From contig CALUND010000002.1 in NCBI GenBank assembly GCA_944321925.1, positions 62,001-126,000 of the forward strand: a stretch of DNA of 64,000 bases. The letters are read 5' to 3'. Shown one piece after another: positions 1 through 9,385 of the stretch. Numbering within the stretch: position 1 is the first letter of the stretch; each line of letters begins with the position of its first letter. The stretch comes from an uncultured Rikenellaceae bacterium (lineage in GTDB: Bacteria; Bacteroidota; Bacteroidia; Bacteroidales; Rikenellaceae). The notes under the pieces are model-generated. The model was given only the letters and a program-made list of their open reading frames with translations, did not search any database and was not told the origin of the DNA. The translations under genes and the position numbers were made by a program.

Positions 1-35
1 ATTATAAAGAAAATTCATATCCGCAATAACACAGT

Positions 36-2885
36 ATGTCAAACGAACGAAAAATACGACTCCTGCAGGTAGCCAAGGAGTTCAAAGTGGGTCTCGCCAC
101 GATCACCGAGTTTCTGGAAAAAAAGGGTGTGCGCATTGAGAATTCGCCCAATTCGCCCATCACACCGGAAATCTATGCGATGATCGAGAAAGAGTTCGGC
201 GGGAACCGCCCAATGAGTGAGCAGCGCAGCATTCGCGACCGCATCTCATTGAAACAGGAGACCGTATCGCTCGAAAACAAAAAAGAGACCACCAAGGAGA
301 ACGGATTCAAGGAGGAGGTGATTGTCAAATCGGGCATCGTCAGCGAGGCTCCCTCGTCGCACATCCAGCGACCGAAAGTACTCGGTAAGATCGATCTCTC
401 GACAGGCAAGCCCCAGGTGGAGAAACCGGCTCCGGCTGAGGTCCATCCGCAACCGGCTCCGGCACCGAAACCAGAGCCCAAGGCCGAACAGGCTCCTGCC
501 CAGGTTGAGCCGAAACCGGAACCGAAGCCCGAAACACCGATAGCGAAACCGGCTCCGGCGCCCGTCGTCGAAAAAACGCAACAGCCAGAAGCGGCTGTCG
601 CGAAAGAGAAACCGAAAACGGTTCCGGAACCGAAGCCTGGAATCGTCATTCAAAGCAAAACCTACGACGAACGGATGGCCGAAAATGACGAGAATGTCTT
701 CCGTCCGGGCGAAGAGAATCGTCTTACCGGTCCGAAAGTACTCGGCAAGATCGACGTAGGCGCCTTCGGATCCGACGGCAAAGGACACCGACGCGAAAAA
801 CGCAAACGGATCACCAAAGACAAGGTGGATGTCACCAAACAGCAGGGAACGAATGCGTCTGGTTCGGAACGTTTCTCCCGGCCCGGCCCCGGCGGAGCAG
901 GATCGCAAGACGGCGGCGACCGCAACAACGCAGGAAAAGAGAAGAAAAAAGCCAAGAAAGGCGCCAAGCCGATCCTGAGACCCGAAGTAAGCGAAGAAGA
1001 CGTACAACGTCAGATCAAGGATACGTTGGCCCGCCTCACCGCCAAAGGGAGCAAAACCAAAAGTGCCAAATACCGCAAGGACAAACGGGAGGCCGTATCG
1101 GCTCGTCTCAACGAAGAGATGGAGCGCGAGGAGCAGGAAAAGAGCGTTTTGCGCGTGACGGAGTTCGTTACCGTGAGCGATCTGGCGACCATGATGAATG
1201 TGCCTGTCACGGAGGTCATCACCGCTTGCATGAACCTGGGACTCATGGTCTCGATCAACCAACGGCTCGACGCCGAAGCCCTGGTCGTAGTTGCCGAAGA
1301 GTTCGGCTACAAGGTGGAATTCGTTTCGGCCGACATCCAGGAATCGATCGAGGATACCGAACCCGATCGGGAAGAGGACCTCGTGCCGCGTCCACCCATC
1401 GTGACGGTCATGGGCCATGTCGACCACGGTAAGACCTCGTTGTTGGACAACATCCGCAAGACCAATGTCATCGAAGGCGAAGCGGGCGGTATCACGCAAC
1501 ACATCGGCGCCTATAGCGTGGAACTGAACGGACAAAAAATCACCTTCCTCGATACGCCGGGACACGAAGCGTTTACCGCCATGCGTGCCCGCGGAGCCAA
1601 AATCACCGACGTGGCGATCATCATCATCGCGGCCGACGACAACGTGATGCCGCAAACCATCGAGGCGATCAACCATGCTACGGCGGCAGGCGTACCGATG
1701 GTATTTGCGATCAACAAAATCGACAAACCGGGAGCCAATCCCGACCACATCCGCGAACAGCTCTCACAGATGAACTACCTGGTGGAAGAGTGGGGCGGTA
1801 AATACCAGTCGCAGGAGATCTCTGCAAAAAAAGGCATCAATCTCGACAAATTGCTCGAAAAGGTGCTTCTCGAGGCAGAGTTCCTCAATCTCAGAGCCAA
1901 CCCGAATCGAAAAGCCGTCGGCACGGTCATCGAATCGACGCTCGACAAAGGGCGTGGCTACGTGGCTACGGTACTCGTTCAGAACGGTACGCTGCATATC
2001 GGCGACGTGATGCTCTCCGGGATCCACTCCGGTCGTGTAAAGGCCATGTTCAACGAACGCGGCCAAAAAGTGACGGAAGCGCCCCCCTCCACCCCGGTAT
2101 TGGTGTTGGGTCTCAACGGAGCACCTCAGGCCGGCGACACGTTCAATGTGATGGATGATGACAAGAGCGCCCGCGCCATTGCCAACAAACGCGAACAGTT
2201 GCAGCGCATACAAGGCCTCAGGACCCAGAAACACGTCACGCTCGACGAGATCGGCCGACGGATCGCCATCGGCAACTTCAAAGAGCTCAACATCATCGTC
2301 AAGGGCGACGTGGACGGTTCCATCGAGGCGATGACCGACTCTCTGGAACGCCTTTCGAAAGAGGAGGTTCAGGTCAACGTGATCCACAAGGCGGTCGGTC
2401 AGATCTCCGAATCCGACGTACTGTTGGCCGCAGCATCGAATGCAATCATCGTCGGTTTCCAGGTTCGGCCCTCCATGGGTGCCCGTAAACTGGCCGAGAA
2501 AGAGGAGATCGAAATCCGGCTCTATTCGATCATCTACGATGCGATCAACGACATCAAAGATGCCATCGAAGGCATGCTCGAACCGCTTACCAAAGAGGAG
2601 ATTGTCTGCTCGGTGGAGGTACAGGAGGTCTTCAAGATCTCGAAGGTGGGAACCGTAGCCGGATGTATCGTCCGCGAAGGAAAACTTACACGCAATACGT
2701 CGATCCGCGTAATTCGCGACGGCATCGTAATCCATACGGGACGTCTCGGATCGCTCAAGCGGTTCAAAGACGATGTGAAAGAGGTTATCTCCGGCATGGA
2801 GTGCGGTCTCAACATCGAAAGTTACAACGACGTACGTATCGGCGACATCATCGAGGGATACGAAACCGTCGAAGTGAAACGCTGA
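36..2885 (+). CDS. infB: Translation initiation factor IF-2
   Basis: GTPase that brings initiator fMet-tRNA to the 30S subunit and promotes subunit joining in the cytoplasm. The 949-residue product has an IF2_N helical start, then a low-complexity Pro/Ala/Glu/Lys linker (about residues 130-215), a basic segment and a second IF2_N domain (about 370-430). The GTPase domain follows: G1 GHVDHGKT at about residue 460, G3 DTPGH at about 506 and G4 NKID at about 560. IF-2 domains II-IV reach the C terminus. Long linkers of this kind are usual in Bacteroidota IF-2. The ATG at 36 opens the first plausible reading frame, only 35 nt into the window, so upstream operon partners are not visible. A strong hairpin terminator follows. 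Confidence 0.98.
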   Translation: MSNERKIRLLQVAKEFKVGLATITEFLEKKGVRIENSPNSPITPEIYAMIEKEFGGNRPMSEQRSIRDRISLKQETVSLENKKETTKENGFKEEVIVKSGIVSEAPSSHIQRPKVLGKIDLSTGKPQVEKPAPAEVHPQPAPAPKPEPKAEQAPAQVEPKPEPKPETPIAKPAPAPVVEKTQQPEAAVAKEKPKTVPEPKPGIVIQSKTYDERMAENDENVFRPGEENRLTGPKVLGKIDVGAFGSDGKGHRREKRKRITKDKVDVTKQQGTNASGSERFSRPGPGGAGSQDGGDRNNAGKEKKKAKKGAKPILRPEVSEEDVQRQIKDTLARLTAKGSKTKSAKYRKDKREAVSARLNEEMEREEQEKSVLRVTEFVTVSDLATMMNVPVTEVITACMNLGLMVSINQRLDAEALVVVAEEFGYKVEFVSADIQESIEDTEPDREEDLVPRPPIVTVMGHVDHGKTSLLDNIRKTNVIEGEAGGITQHIGAYSVELNGQKITFLDTPGHEAFTAMRARGAKITDVAIIIIAADDNVMPQTIEAINHATAAGVPMVFAINKIDKPGANPDHIREQLSQMNYLVEEWGGKYQSQEISAKKGINLDKLLEKVLLEAEFLNLRANPNRKAVGTVIESTLDKGRGYVATVLVQNGTLHIGDVMLSGIHSGRVKAMFNERGQKVTEAPPSTPVLVLGLNGAPQAGDTFNVMDDDKSARAIANKREQLQRIQGLRTQKHVTLDEIGRRIAIGNFKELNIIVKGDVDGSIEAMTDSLERLSKEEVQVNVIHKAVGQISESDVLLAAASNAIIVGFQVRPSMGARKLAEKEEIEIRLYSIIYDAINDIKDAIEGMLEPLTKEEIVCSVEVQEVFKISKVGTVAGCIVREGKLTRNTSIRVIRDGIVIHTGRLGSLKRFKDDVKEVISGMECGLNIESYNDVRIGDIIEGYETVEVKR

Positions 2886-2940
2886 TCGTGCAAAGGGGCG
2901 GTCTACCACCGACACTCCCCAGGATCATAAACCAAGCAGG

Positions 2941-2978
2941 AAGAGCCGAAAGGGATACAACCCTTTCGGCTCTTTGCA
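2941..2978 (+). terminator. Intrinsic terminator after infB
   Basis: A perfect 14-bp inverted repeat (AAGAGCCGAAAGGG at 2941-2954, complement at 2961-2974) with a 6-nt loop ends in a short T run. It lies 56 nt after the infB stop, and the IS982 remnant starts right after it. Confidence 0.85.
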
Positions 2979-3140
2979 CAGATCAAACACTCGGACACCG
3001 TTCATTCAGTAACTTTATAGCCTACTCTTCATCAGCGATCGCAGCATACCGTTTTTTTGAGAAGTAGCCCGCATTGAAGTGAATTTTGTCAATGACGGAC
3101 AACCTGCTATCTTTTGAGTTTATGCCGAACTCCCGTTACT
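2979..3140 (+). pseudogene. 3' remnant of an IS982-family transposase with its right end
   Basis: Conceptual translation on the plus strand gives HRSFSNFIAYSSSAIAAYRFFEK, written here as HRSFSNFIAY then SSSAIAAYRFFEK, and after an in-frame stop and a one-base shift VNFVNDGQPAIF. This matches the C terminus I recall for Bacteroides IS982-family transposases (HRSFNNF, SAIAAYCFFEKKPA, VNFVNDGQ). The sequence CGAACTCCCGTTA at 3126-3138 is the near-perfect inverted complement of TAACGTGAGTTCG at 3791-3803, so it probably marks the terminal inverted repeat. The catalytic part is absent and the fragment is dead. Frame changes and stops are read directly; the family assignment rests on memory of the family. 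Confidence 0.75.
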
Positions 3141-3294
3141 TATGGTATGGATTTCAGAACCAGTATGCATAGAACTACCTATTTCCCTGTATGGTCTATG
3201 CGGTTTTATTTTATATTTTTCTTAGCAAAAGCAGATCATCCATCAAGACCGCATATATTACCATAAATACGAGAAATAAGCGTGAAAGCGATTC

Positions 3295-3786
3295 CTATTT
3301 CAGAGATCCATTCTCAAATCTGGAAACAAACACTTTCCCATCAACCAATTTTGCTTGAAAACGGCAACTCCCTTTGACACCCATGTCGCTGAAAAATACA
3401 GTATACCAACCATCACCTCCTGTCGATATAGATGTTACCTCAGATTTATCTTCTGGGCCATCCTGCGCTCCGGTACGGAAAAGCCAAACTGCATAGCCGC
3501 CACCATCATATTCAAACTCATTACGCAATTTGGAAAGAATCTCGGGGGAAAAATGTTCTACAACATCTTCAAAATCACCAGACCCATCGCTCCCGAAAAT
3601 GTATTCATCATATAGCTCTTGCAAAAAAGCATTCACTTGATTCTGTTCGTTAACGCTCACGGATTCGGTAGTCTCCTCCATAGACTCTTTGAATGGAGTC
3701 TTTTGTGACGAACCGCCACACGATGCAAGGATTACATAAACATAAAGGATAAAAAGATTAAAAATAACTCTTTTCATAATAATCAT
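3295..3786 (-). CDS. Small lipoprotein of unknown function, between IS982 remnants
   Basis: The 163-residue product starts with a hydrophobic signal ending in a lipobox (LASC, then GGSS), so it is probably a lipid-anchored periplasmic or outer-membrane protein. The remainder is acidic with no motif I recognise; the C terminus (sheet-forming residues around GDGWYTVFF and SCRFQAKLVDGKVF) loosely suggests a small beta-rich fold. ATG at 3786 or the internal ATG at 3777 could start it. The start codon lies only 5 nt from the presumed left inverted repeat of the IS982 remnant. A TAACTTTG box at 3851-3844 inside the remnant could drive it outward. The gene is more AT-rich than its neighbours, which fits acquisition with the element. 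Confidence 0.8.
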   Translation of the reverse strand: MIIMKRVIFNLFILYVYVILASCGGSSQKTPFKESMEETTESVSVNEQNQVNAFLQELYDEYIFGSDGSGDFEDVVEHFSPEILSKLRNEFEYDGGGYAVWLFRTGAQDGPEDKSEVTSISTGGDGWYTVFFSDMGVKGSCRFQAKLVDGKVFVSRFENGSLK

Positions 3787-3790
3787 AATT

Positions 3791-4370
3791 TAACGTGAGT
3801 TCGACGAATTATAAGTTCTTGTAAAATTGGCGATTAGCGATAGCAAAGTTATAGAATTATGTTGTATGACAGATGATTTAACTTCGCAGATTTTCAATTC
3901 TGCAAATTTTTTGATGCTACGATGGCAAAATATACGCTTAAACCTATCACAAAGCGCAAATATCACCGTGATTCCACTATGTCCAAAGCTGAAATCATGC
4001 TTGTCATGATACTTTTCCATGATTCGGGCTATCCGTTGTCTGAAGCGTTTCTATCAGGAAAAGATCTGCAAGCATATGCGCCATCTTTTTCCAAAGGTTG
4101 TCTCATATAACCGTTTTGTGGTACCGGGGAAAGAGGTAGCCATCCCACTGGCTCTGTTCATCAAGAAGGTACTTTTGGGCTAGTGCACAAGAATCAGCTT
4201 CGTAGACAGTGCCTCCTTACGGATATGCAAGAACCAGAGAATCCATATTCATAAAACATTCAAGGGAATAGCACAAAGAGGGAAATGTTCCATGGCTGGT
4301 TCTTCGGATTCAAGCTACACCTGGTTATCAATGATAAAGGTGAAATCCTTAATTTCATGTTTAAACCGCT
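3791..4370 (+). pseudogene. 5' remnant of an IS982-family transposase with its left end
   Basis: The presumed left inverted repeat (TAACGTGAGTTCG, 3791-3803) is followed by a decayed transposase in several frames: SDSKVIELCCMTDD near 3830, MAKYTLKPITKRKYHRDSTM from 3922, SKAEIMLVMILFHDSGY, then after a frameshift near 4030 RCLKRFYQEKICKHMRHLF, PKVVSYNRFV and KEVAIPLALFIKKVLLG with a stop at about 4180, then ISFVDSA and finally MGWFFGFKLHLVINDKGEIL (frame shifted) up to about 4370. Order and spacing follow the IS982 family. The C-terminal third is missing and the similarity ends about 33 nt before the ion-channel start codon. Confidence 0.8.
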
Positions 4371-4402
4371 CCTTGGTACGGGTTTTGAGTTGGGAAGAGC
4401 GC

Positions 4403-5128
4403 ATGAAACCGAACCAAAAGCTCCGCTACATACTGGAGATTGCCAACGTACTCTCCCTTCTGGCCTGCATCGCCATTCTGTTTTCTCTCTCCTACGACGT
4501 ATTGATCTCCGGCGATTACACCTCTCGCAAGAGCTATCCGGGCATCCAGTTTCTGGCCTGTCTCGTTCTGCTCTTCGATTTCTTCCTGCGACTCTATGCC
4601 TCCGAGCAAAAAGGTCGTTTCTGGCTTCGTCATTGGCCCATGCTATTGGTCTCCATCCCCTACCTCAACATACTCGGCTGGACAGGCGTCGACCCGACCA
4701 AAGGCCTCTACCTGTTGCTCAAAACGATTCCGTTGCTTCGGGGATTCTGGGCCATCTGGATCATCGTGGATTGGATCGCCAGCCACAAAATCCGTGGATT
4801 GCTCTGGTCCTATCTTCTGACGGTCGTCGGATTCACCTATTTCTGCGCGCTGATCTTCTACGCCTATGAGATGGGAAGCAACCCCAAACTCGACGGATTC
4901 GGCGACAGTCTCTGGTGGGCCTGGATGAATGTAACGACAGTCGGAGCCGAAATATTCGCTGTTACAGGAGTCGGGAAAATACTCTCGGTCGCACTGCCCA
5001 GCCTGGGGATGATGATGTTTCCGGTCTTCACGGTCTACATCACGGCCCGACTAAAAGAGGACAACGCCTCTGCCCGACGGGGAAAGACAACAGAAGAGGA
5101 ACGTTCGCCTCGCAAACCGAAGAAATAG
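4403..5128 (+). CDS. Ion channel family membrane protein with atypical pore motif
   Basis: A 241-residue inner-membrane protein with the layout of a voltage-gated-type cation channel subunit: hydrophobic segments near residues 8-35, 45-65, 75-95 and 105-165, then a pore-like re-entrant stretch and a last helix. The pore reads WWAWMNVTTVG followed by AEIF, where potassium channels have GYGD, so the selectivity filter is not canonical. The fourth segment lacks the regular arginine ladder of a voltage sensor. The tail is charged. I chose ATG 4403 because the frame upstream (to 4292) is IS982 remnant read out of frame; an automatic call of 278 residues would be a hybrid. Ion selectivity cannot be stated. 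Confidence 0.8.
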   Translation: MKPNQKLRYILEIANVLSLLACIAILFSLSYDVLISGDYTSRKSYPGIQFLACLVLLFDFFLRLYASEQKGRFWLRHWPMLLVSIPYLNILGWTGVDPTKGLYLLLKTIPLLRGFWAIWIIVDWIASHKIRGLLWSYLLTVVGFTYFCALIFYAYEMGSNPKLDGFGDSLWWAWMNVTTVGAEIFAVTGVGKILSVALPSLGMMMFPVFTVYITARLKEDNASARRGKTTEEERSPRKPKK

Positions 5129-5213
5129 GGATACAAACAACCTTCGCACGACCCGAATCGTACGCAAAGTCGACTGAACGATTCCTGCAGAAGTCCTGCG
5201 CCCTGCCCTGCGA

Positions 5214-5636
5214 TCAATTTTTCCGCATCTCGTTCTGTTCCTGAAGCAGATCGCGAATCTGAGTCAGCAATACCTCCTCTTTCGAAGGAGCGGGAGGCGC
5301 TGCCTTCTCTTTCTCGCTTTTACGGGCCATGCTGAGCAGTTTGACCAACAAAAAGACACAGGCGGCCAGAATCATGAAGTCGACGCAAGACTGGATGAAA
5401 GCCCCGTAGTTCCAAGTCACCGCAGCTGCTCCTTCCGCCACCTTGTGGGGATTGAGCACCACGCTGAAGCTGGAAAAATCGGTATGGCCGAGCAACATGC
5501 CGAGCGGCGGCATCAGCACATCGTTGACAAACGACGACACAATTTTACCGAACGCTCCGCCGATAATTACACCCACGGCCATGTCGACCATGTTACCGCG
5601 CAGTGCAAACGATTTGAATTCCTGAATCAGACTCAT
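5214..5636 (-). CDS. mscL: Large-conductance mechanosensitive channel MscL
   Basis: Homopentameric inner-membrane channel that opens under membrane tension and releases solutes during hypo-osmotic shock. The 140-residue product has the N-terminal amphipathic helix ([14 protein letters not shown]), TM1 with the pore motif [17 protein letters not shown], a periplasmic loop, TM2 ([16 protein letters not shown]) and a charged cytoplasmic helix bundle. Length and domain order are normal for the family. It faces the ion-channel gene tail to tail, and its own promoter lies 44-74 nt upstream. Confidence 0.97.
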   Translation of the reverse strand: MSLIQEFKSFALRGNMVDMAVGVIIGGAFGKIVSSFVNDVLMPPLGMLLGHTDFSSFSVVLNPHKVAEGAAAVTWNYGAFIQSCVDFMILAACVFLLVKLLSMARKSEKEKAAPPAPSKEEVLLTQIRDLLQEQNEMRKN

Positions 5637-5679
5637 AGCAATCTATTTAACATGAAACAAACACTACATACGATCGTAT

Positions 5680-5710
5680 CAAATTTATGCCAAAAATCTC
5701 TTTTCGCAAA
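5680..5710 (-). promoter_or_regulatory. Bacteroidota-type promoter for mscL
   Basis: On the minus strand TTTG (5710-5707), a 19-bp spacer and TAAATTTG (5687-5680) match the -33/-7 consensus of the Bacteroidota primary sigma factor. The predicted start gives a leader of about 40 nt. Confidence 0.65.
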
Positions 5711-5883
5711 CCTTTTTCAAGACTCGCACGGATTCCGGCACATGCTATCCGAAAGATCTCCGGCCCTCTCCTATTAGAACACCTTTTCGGTATCAGAAAA
5801 AATTCCTCTTCCTGCCTCTCTTTCGGAACGGTTCCGATCACAAACAAAGAGAGAGAGATTTTACAATGTTTTGCCGGCATAAG

Positions 5884-5915
5884 TTTGGTAATTCAGATTC
5901 TTTGCGTTACTTTTG
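5884..5915 (+). promoter_or_regulatory. Promoter for tRNA-Ser(GCT)
   Basis: TTTG (5884-5887), a 20-bp spacer and TACTTTTG (5908-5915) match the Bacteroidota consensus and sit about 50 nt before the tRNA. Confidence 0.7.
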
Positions 5916-5964
5916 TCACTGCAATCGAGAAAAAAATGCCCCGATTTGGGCATAAATGATTGAA

Positions 5965-6055
5965 GGAGAGGTGCGTGAGTGGCTGAAACGACCGGTTTGC
6001 TAAACCGGCAAGTGGGATTACTGCTTCACGGGTTCGAATCCCGTCCTCTCCGCCA
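5965..6055 (+). tRNA. tRNA-Ser, anticodon GCT
   Basis: The acceptor stem GGAGAGG (5965-5971) pairs with CCTCTCC (6045-6051), followed by G and an encoded CCA (6053-6055). The anticodon stem CCGGT/ACCGG closes the loop TTGCTAA with GCT at 5999-6001. A long variable arm, as expected for serine, precedes the T arm with its GTTCGAATC core. It decodes AGC and AGU. Confidence 0.96.
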
Positions 6056-6094
6056 GGGCCTCTTCCCAAAGAGGGGGGGGTGGAAAACAGGGCA

Positions 6095-6189
6095 ACAAAG
6101 AGGGATGCCAAGCTTCCTGAAAGGGTTAACCCCGACGAGGAATACACAAAGAGGAATGCAAATCCTGAAAGAGTTAAGCCCGGCATGGT
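6095..6189 (+). repeat. Imperfect tandem repeat (two units of about 48 bp) after tRNA-Ser
   Basis: The stretch ACAAAGAGG..ATGC..AA..TCCTGAAAG.GTTAA.CCCG occurs twice, at 6095-6140 and 6146-6188, with several substitutions and a short indel. It lies between the tRNA and its terminator, so it would form part of the precursor's 3' trailer. A third, shorter echo (CCCAAAGAGGGG) lies at 6066. Function unknown. Confidence 0.6.
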
Positions 6190-6191
6190 AA

Positions 6192-6237
6192 CGATAAGGC
6201 TCGTAAATCTTGATTTACGAGCCTTATCTCTTTTTTG
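6192..6237 (+). terminator. Intrinsic terminator of the tRNA-Ser transcript
   Basis: A perfect 16-bp inverted repeat centred on 6210/6211 (ATAAGGCTCGTAAATC against GATTTACGAGCCTTAT) is followed by CTCTTTTTT. It is the clearest stop for transcription from the tRNA promoter. Confidence 0.9.
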
Positions 6238-6331
6238 GCAAAGGACAAAGAATCCCAAAAACCTGTCCTCTATTTCGTCACAAAATCATTGCAAGCATCG
6301 CAGGAAGTCAACTCCCTGACCTCTCTACTCG

Positions 6332-7405
6332 TTATAACTTCTTGTTGTAAGTACCGTCGATCTTTGTTTCATAGGAGGCTCCAAGACGTCCGCAGGAGAT
6401 ATCGCCTTGATTCATATAGATGATTCTTCCCTCATCGAGCAGCGCGAAATTCAGAATCTGTCCCTGCAAAATATACGTCAAGCGGCCATTGGCATACTTG
6501 TAGAGTCCCGCACCATAGGTCTCGCTCTCCGTGTTGATCGAGAGGTAGAGCGCCCCATTCAGCGTGTTCATGTAAGGCATACTCGGAAGATCCTCCACCA
6601 GGATGCGCGGATCCGTTCCATCGGAATTCATCGAACGGACCACCCATCCCTTGGCTCCACTGTACGTAACATAGATCTTGTCGTCGTCTCCGATAACGAA
6701 TCGGATGTTGTTGGACGTTTCGAGCAACACCTGTTCATCGGTTCCGTCCTGTTTGCAGGAGACCAGACTGACTTTCGGAAAATCGATGTAATCCATATAG
6801 TAGAACCGATCTTCGTAGAGTATCGGGTCGCCCATCTCCCTATCCATCACCTGAACGCTTCCACTTCCGTCCAGCGCACAAGCGTATACACCCGGAGAAC
6901 TAAAGAGGTACCTGTAATAGATACGTCCCTCCAAAATATAAAAATCGTAAAGCACATCGTCCGGAGCGGAGATCATGGTTTTTTCCGATCCATCCTTTTT
7001 GACCCTCCAGATCTTATATTTTTTCTGTTCGTCGGGGACGGATGTATCGAAAGGCATGTAATACACGTAATCGCCCTCCGCACAGATGAATTGGAAACTG
7101 TAATCTATGTTTGCTTCCTGGGGTTTAGCGATGGTGTCAAGCGCCAGTCTCTCCCCCGTCACCTTATCCTGACGGACCAGCATCAGCTGCTCATCCACCA
7201 ACACGGAGAAATAGAGAGCCTCCGCATCTTCCGAAGCGCATCCGAGACCGGGAACCATGTTACAGATTTTGGTATAATCGCCACAAACGATCGGCTGATT
7301 TCCGCTATCCCCGTCACCATCAGAGCCACTCTCATTCTCCTTCAGGCATCCTGTGAAAGTCAGTGCGACAACAGCCAATGCGACCAGCCAGCCATTTCTT
7401 TTCAT
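6332..7405 (-). CDS. DUF5050-like beta-propeller lipoprotein
   Basis: The 357-residue product has a signal peptide with lipobox (LTFTGC, Cys20) followed by an acidic Gly/Ser/Asp linker typical of lipoproteins exported to the Bacteroidota surface. The rest shows repeating units with YY..., RVKKDGSEKT, CALDGSGS, CKQDGTDEQ and MNSDGTDPR, the spaced 'DG(T/S)' turns of a DUF5050/LRP-like six-bladed beta propeller. No catalytic residues are evident, so a binding or scaffold role is likely. It is transcribed alone, divergent from the sulfatase. The domain name is from pattern recognition; the ligand is unknown. Confidence 0.8.
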   Translation of the reverse strand: MKRNGWLVALAVVALTFTGCLKENESGSDGDGDSGNQPIVCGDYTKICNMVPGLGCASEDAEALYFSVLVDEQLMLVRQDKVTGERLALDTIAKPQEANIDYSFQFICAEGDYVYYMPFDTSVPDEQKKYKIWRVKKDGSEKTMISAPDDVLYDFYILEGRIYYRYLFSSPGVYACALDGSGSVQVMDREMGDPILYEDRFYYMDYIDFPKVSLVSCKQDGTDEQVLLETSNNIRFVIGDDDKIYVTYSGAKGWVVRSMNSDGTDPRILVEDLPSMPYMNTLNGALYLSINTESETYGAGLYKYANGRLTYILQGQILNFALLDEGRIIYMNQGDISCGRLGASYETKIDGTYNKKL

Positions 7406-7646
7406 GTTTTTTCTCTTTTATATCATTTTCCGGCGGCCAAAATAACGAATATCCTTCAAACGGCCAAAACGGATCGTTCCTTCCTAAAATCCCTGTCTCA
7501 AAACCGCTATCGGTCAACCTGTACAAAAAAATAGTCCATCTGTTTTATAGTTCGATCGGCTCCGATAAAACAACGCCACTCAAAAGCCCGGAAAATATTT
7601 CCATCAAAAATTTGCTTTTCCATTTTATTTTCTGCCATTATTTTCA

Positions 7647-7654
7647 TACCTTTG
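7647..7654 (+). promoter_or_regulatory. -7 box upstream of the sulfatase
   Basis: TACCTTTG fits the Bacteroidota -7 consensus and would give a leader of about 50 nt. I see no well-spaced TTTG -33 element, so the call is tentative. The rest of the 304-bp spacer (7406-7709) holds nothing else I can identify. Confidence 0.45.
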
Positions 7655-7709
7655 CATTATAAGTTAGGCACTCTTCCGACCAAGGTTCCACTCCAAACTC
7701 CATTTCGTC

Positions 7710-9284
7710 ATGAAAAAAAGAGACCCGTTACGTACCGCATGCCGTCTGACCGCAGCAGCGACGCTCCCGTTATTTCTCCCGCAAATCGCTGCAGGCAAGG
7801 AGAAACCCAAGGAACAACCGATGAACATCCTGTTCATCATGTGCGACGACCACTCCTACCAAACTCTGAGCGCCTACGACACCCGCTACATCCGAACGCC
7901 GAACCTCGACCGGATCGCCCGCGACGGAGTCCGTTTCACCAACAGTTTTGTGGCCAACTCCCTGAGCGGACCGAGCCGTGCCTGTATGCTGACCGGGAAA
8001 CACAGCCTGGCCAACGGATTCACCGACAATACGCAACGTTTCGACAATACACAGACCACCTTTCCGAAACTTCTCCAGGCCGCAGGCTACCACACCGCCG
8101 TCGTAGGCAAATGGCACCTGAAATCGAACCCGACAGGATTCGACTACTGGAACATCCTGATCGGACAGGGCGAATACTATAACCCCCGATTCAACTGCGA
8201 GGGAAAGGTCTCCCGCCGCGAAGGGTACGTGACCGAGCTGATTACCGACCTTGCCATCGGCTGGCTCGACTCGCTTCCGGCCGACGGCCGGCCTTTCTGC
8301 CTGCTGCTCCACCACAAAGCGCCTCATCGCACCTGGATGCCCGACACCCGCGACCTGCAACTCTATACCGATTCTCTGCTGCCGTTGCCCGACAATTTTT
8401 ACGACGATTACGCTGGACGTCCGGCAGCCCAGGAGCAGAAGATGAGCATCGCCAAGGACATGGACCTCGTCTACGATCTCAAACTCGCCGATAAGGAGAA
8501 CGAAATTCACTCTGCACCCAGGCTGGAACGCTTAGGGCGCAACCTCTACACATCGCTCCCGCCGGAGGATCAGGCCGCCTGGGACGCCCATTACGGCCCG
8601 ATAATCCAACGATTCAAAGAGGCCGGACTGACCGGCAAAGCGTTGGCCGAATGGAAATACCAGCAATACATGCGCGACTATCTGCGGGTCGTACATGCGG
8701 TCGATCGCAACGTGGGACGCATACTCGACTACCTCGACGCACACGGGCTGGCCGAAAACACACTCGTGGTCTATACCTCCGATCAGGGATTCTACATGGG
8801 AGAACACGGCTGGTTCGACAAACGGTTCATGTACGAAGAGTCGATGCGTACCCCGCTGCTCATGCGTCTGCCGAGCGGGAAACGGGGCGACATCGAGGAG
8901 CTCGTACAGAATATCGATTACGCTCCGACCTTCCTGGAGTTGGCCGGGGTAACGGTTCCGGAGGAGATGCAGGGAGAGTCGTTGCTTCCGCTCCTCCAGG
9001 GAAAACGAACCCCGTGGCGCCAATCGCTCTACTACCACTATTTCGAATATCCGGCCGAACATGCCGTACGTCCCCACTACGGAGTCCGCACCGATCGCTG
9101 GAAACTGATCCGGTTCTACGGCGGGCTCGATGCCTGGGAGTTGTATGACCTCCGGGAAGATCCCTCCGAAATGCGGAATCTCTACGGCGAAAAAGGAACG
9201 GAACGAATCACCGCCCGGTTGAAAAAAGAGCTGGAACGGCTGCGGGAACAATACGACGGCCCGTTCCTCCCGAAGACCGAATAA
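7710..9284 (+). CDS. Secreted serine-type sulfatase (S1 family)
   Basis: Arylsulfatase-fold enzyme that removes sulfate esters, here probably from host glycans. The 524-residue protein has an N-terminal export signal (about residues 1-29), the metal-binding CDDH (45-48), and the active-site motif S86-G-P-S-R90, in which Ser86 would be converted to formylglycine by an anaerobic sulfatase-maturating enzyme. GKWHL and the later GEHGWFDKR region supply further metal and sulfate ligands. The layout and the wording around SLSGPSRACMLTGKH recall the N-acetylglucosamine-6-O-sulfatase subfamily of gut Bacteroides, but substrate is inference. No SusC/D pair or maturase gene lies nearby. Confidence 0.92.
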   Translation: MKKRDPLRTACRLTAAATLPLFLPQIAAGKEKPKEQPMNILFIMCDDHSYQTLSAYDTRYIRTPNLDRIARDGVRFTNSFVANSLSGPSRACMLTGKHSLANGFTDNTQRFDNTQTTFPKLLQAAGYHTAVVGKWHLKSNPTGFDYWNILIGQGEYYNPRFNCEGKVSRREGYVTELITDLAIGWLDSLPADGRPFCLLLHHKAPHRTWMPDTRDLQLYTDSLLPLPDNFYDDYAGRPAAQEQKMSIAKDMDLVYDLKLADKENEIHSAPRLERLGRNLYTSLPPEDQAAWDAHYGPIIQRFKEAGLTGKALAEWKYQQYMRDYLRVVHAVDRNVGRILDYLDAHGLAENTLVVYTSDQGFYMGEHGWFDKRFMYEESMRTPLLMRLPSGKRGDIEELVQNIDYAPTFLELAGVTVPEEMQGESLLPLLQGKRTPWRQSLYYHYFEYPAEHAVRPHYGVRTDRWKLIRFYGGLDAWELYDLREDPSEMRNLYGEKGTERITARLKKELERLREQYDGPFLPKTE

Positions 9285-9385
9285 CGGTCTGAAATCTTCG
9301 GTCGATCACCCCCTCGCGGAACGGCCCGTTCGGGAGCGAAGAGGAGCTGTTTCGTCCGTCATACTCGCCGCCTTCGCCTCACCGA

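Noticed and set aside
246..1748. A 500-codon minus-strand frame opposite infB
   Set aside because: It mirrors the codon bias of infB, has no recognisable domain, and lies antisense to an essential conserved gene.
4292..4402. Upstream extension of the ion channel gene
   Set aside because: These codons are the IS982 transposase remnant read out of frame; family similarity begins at the ATG at 4403.
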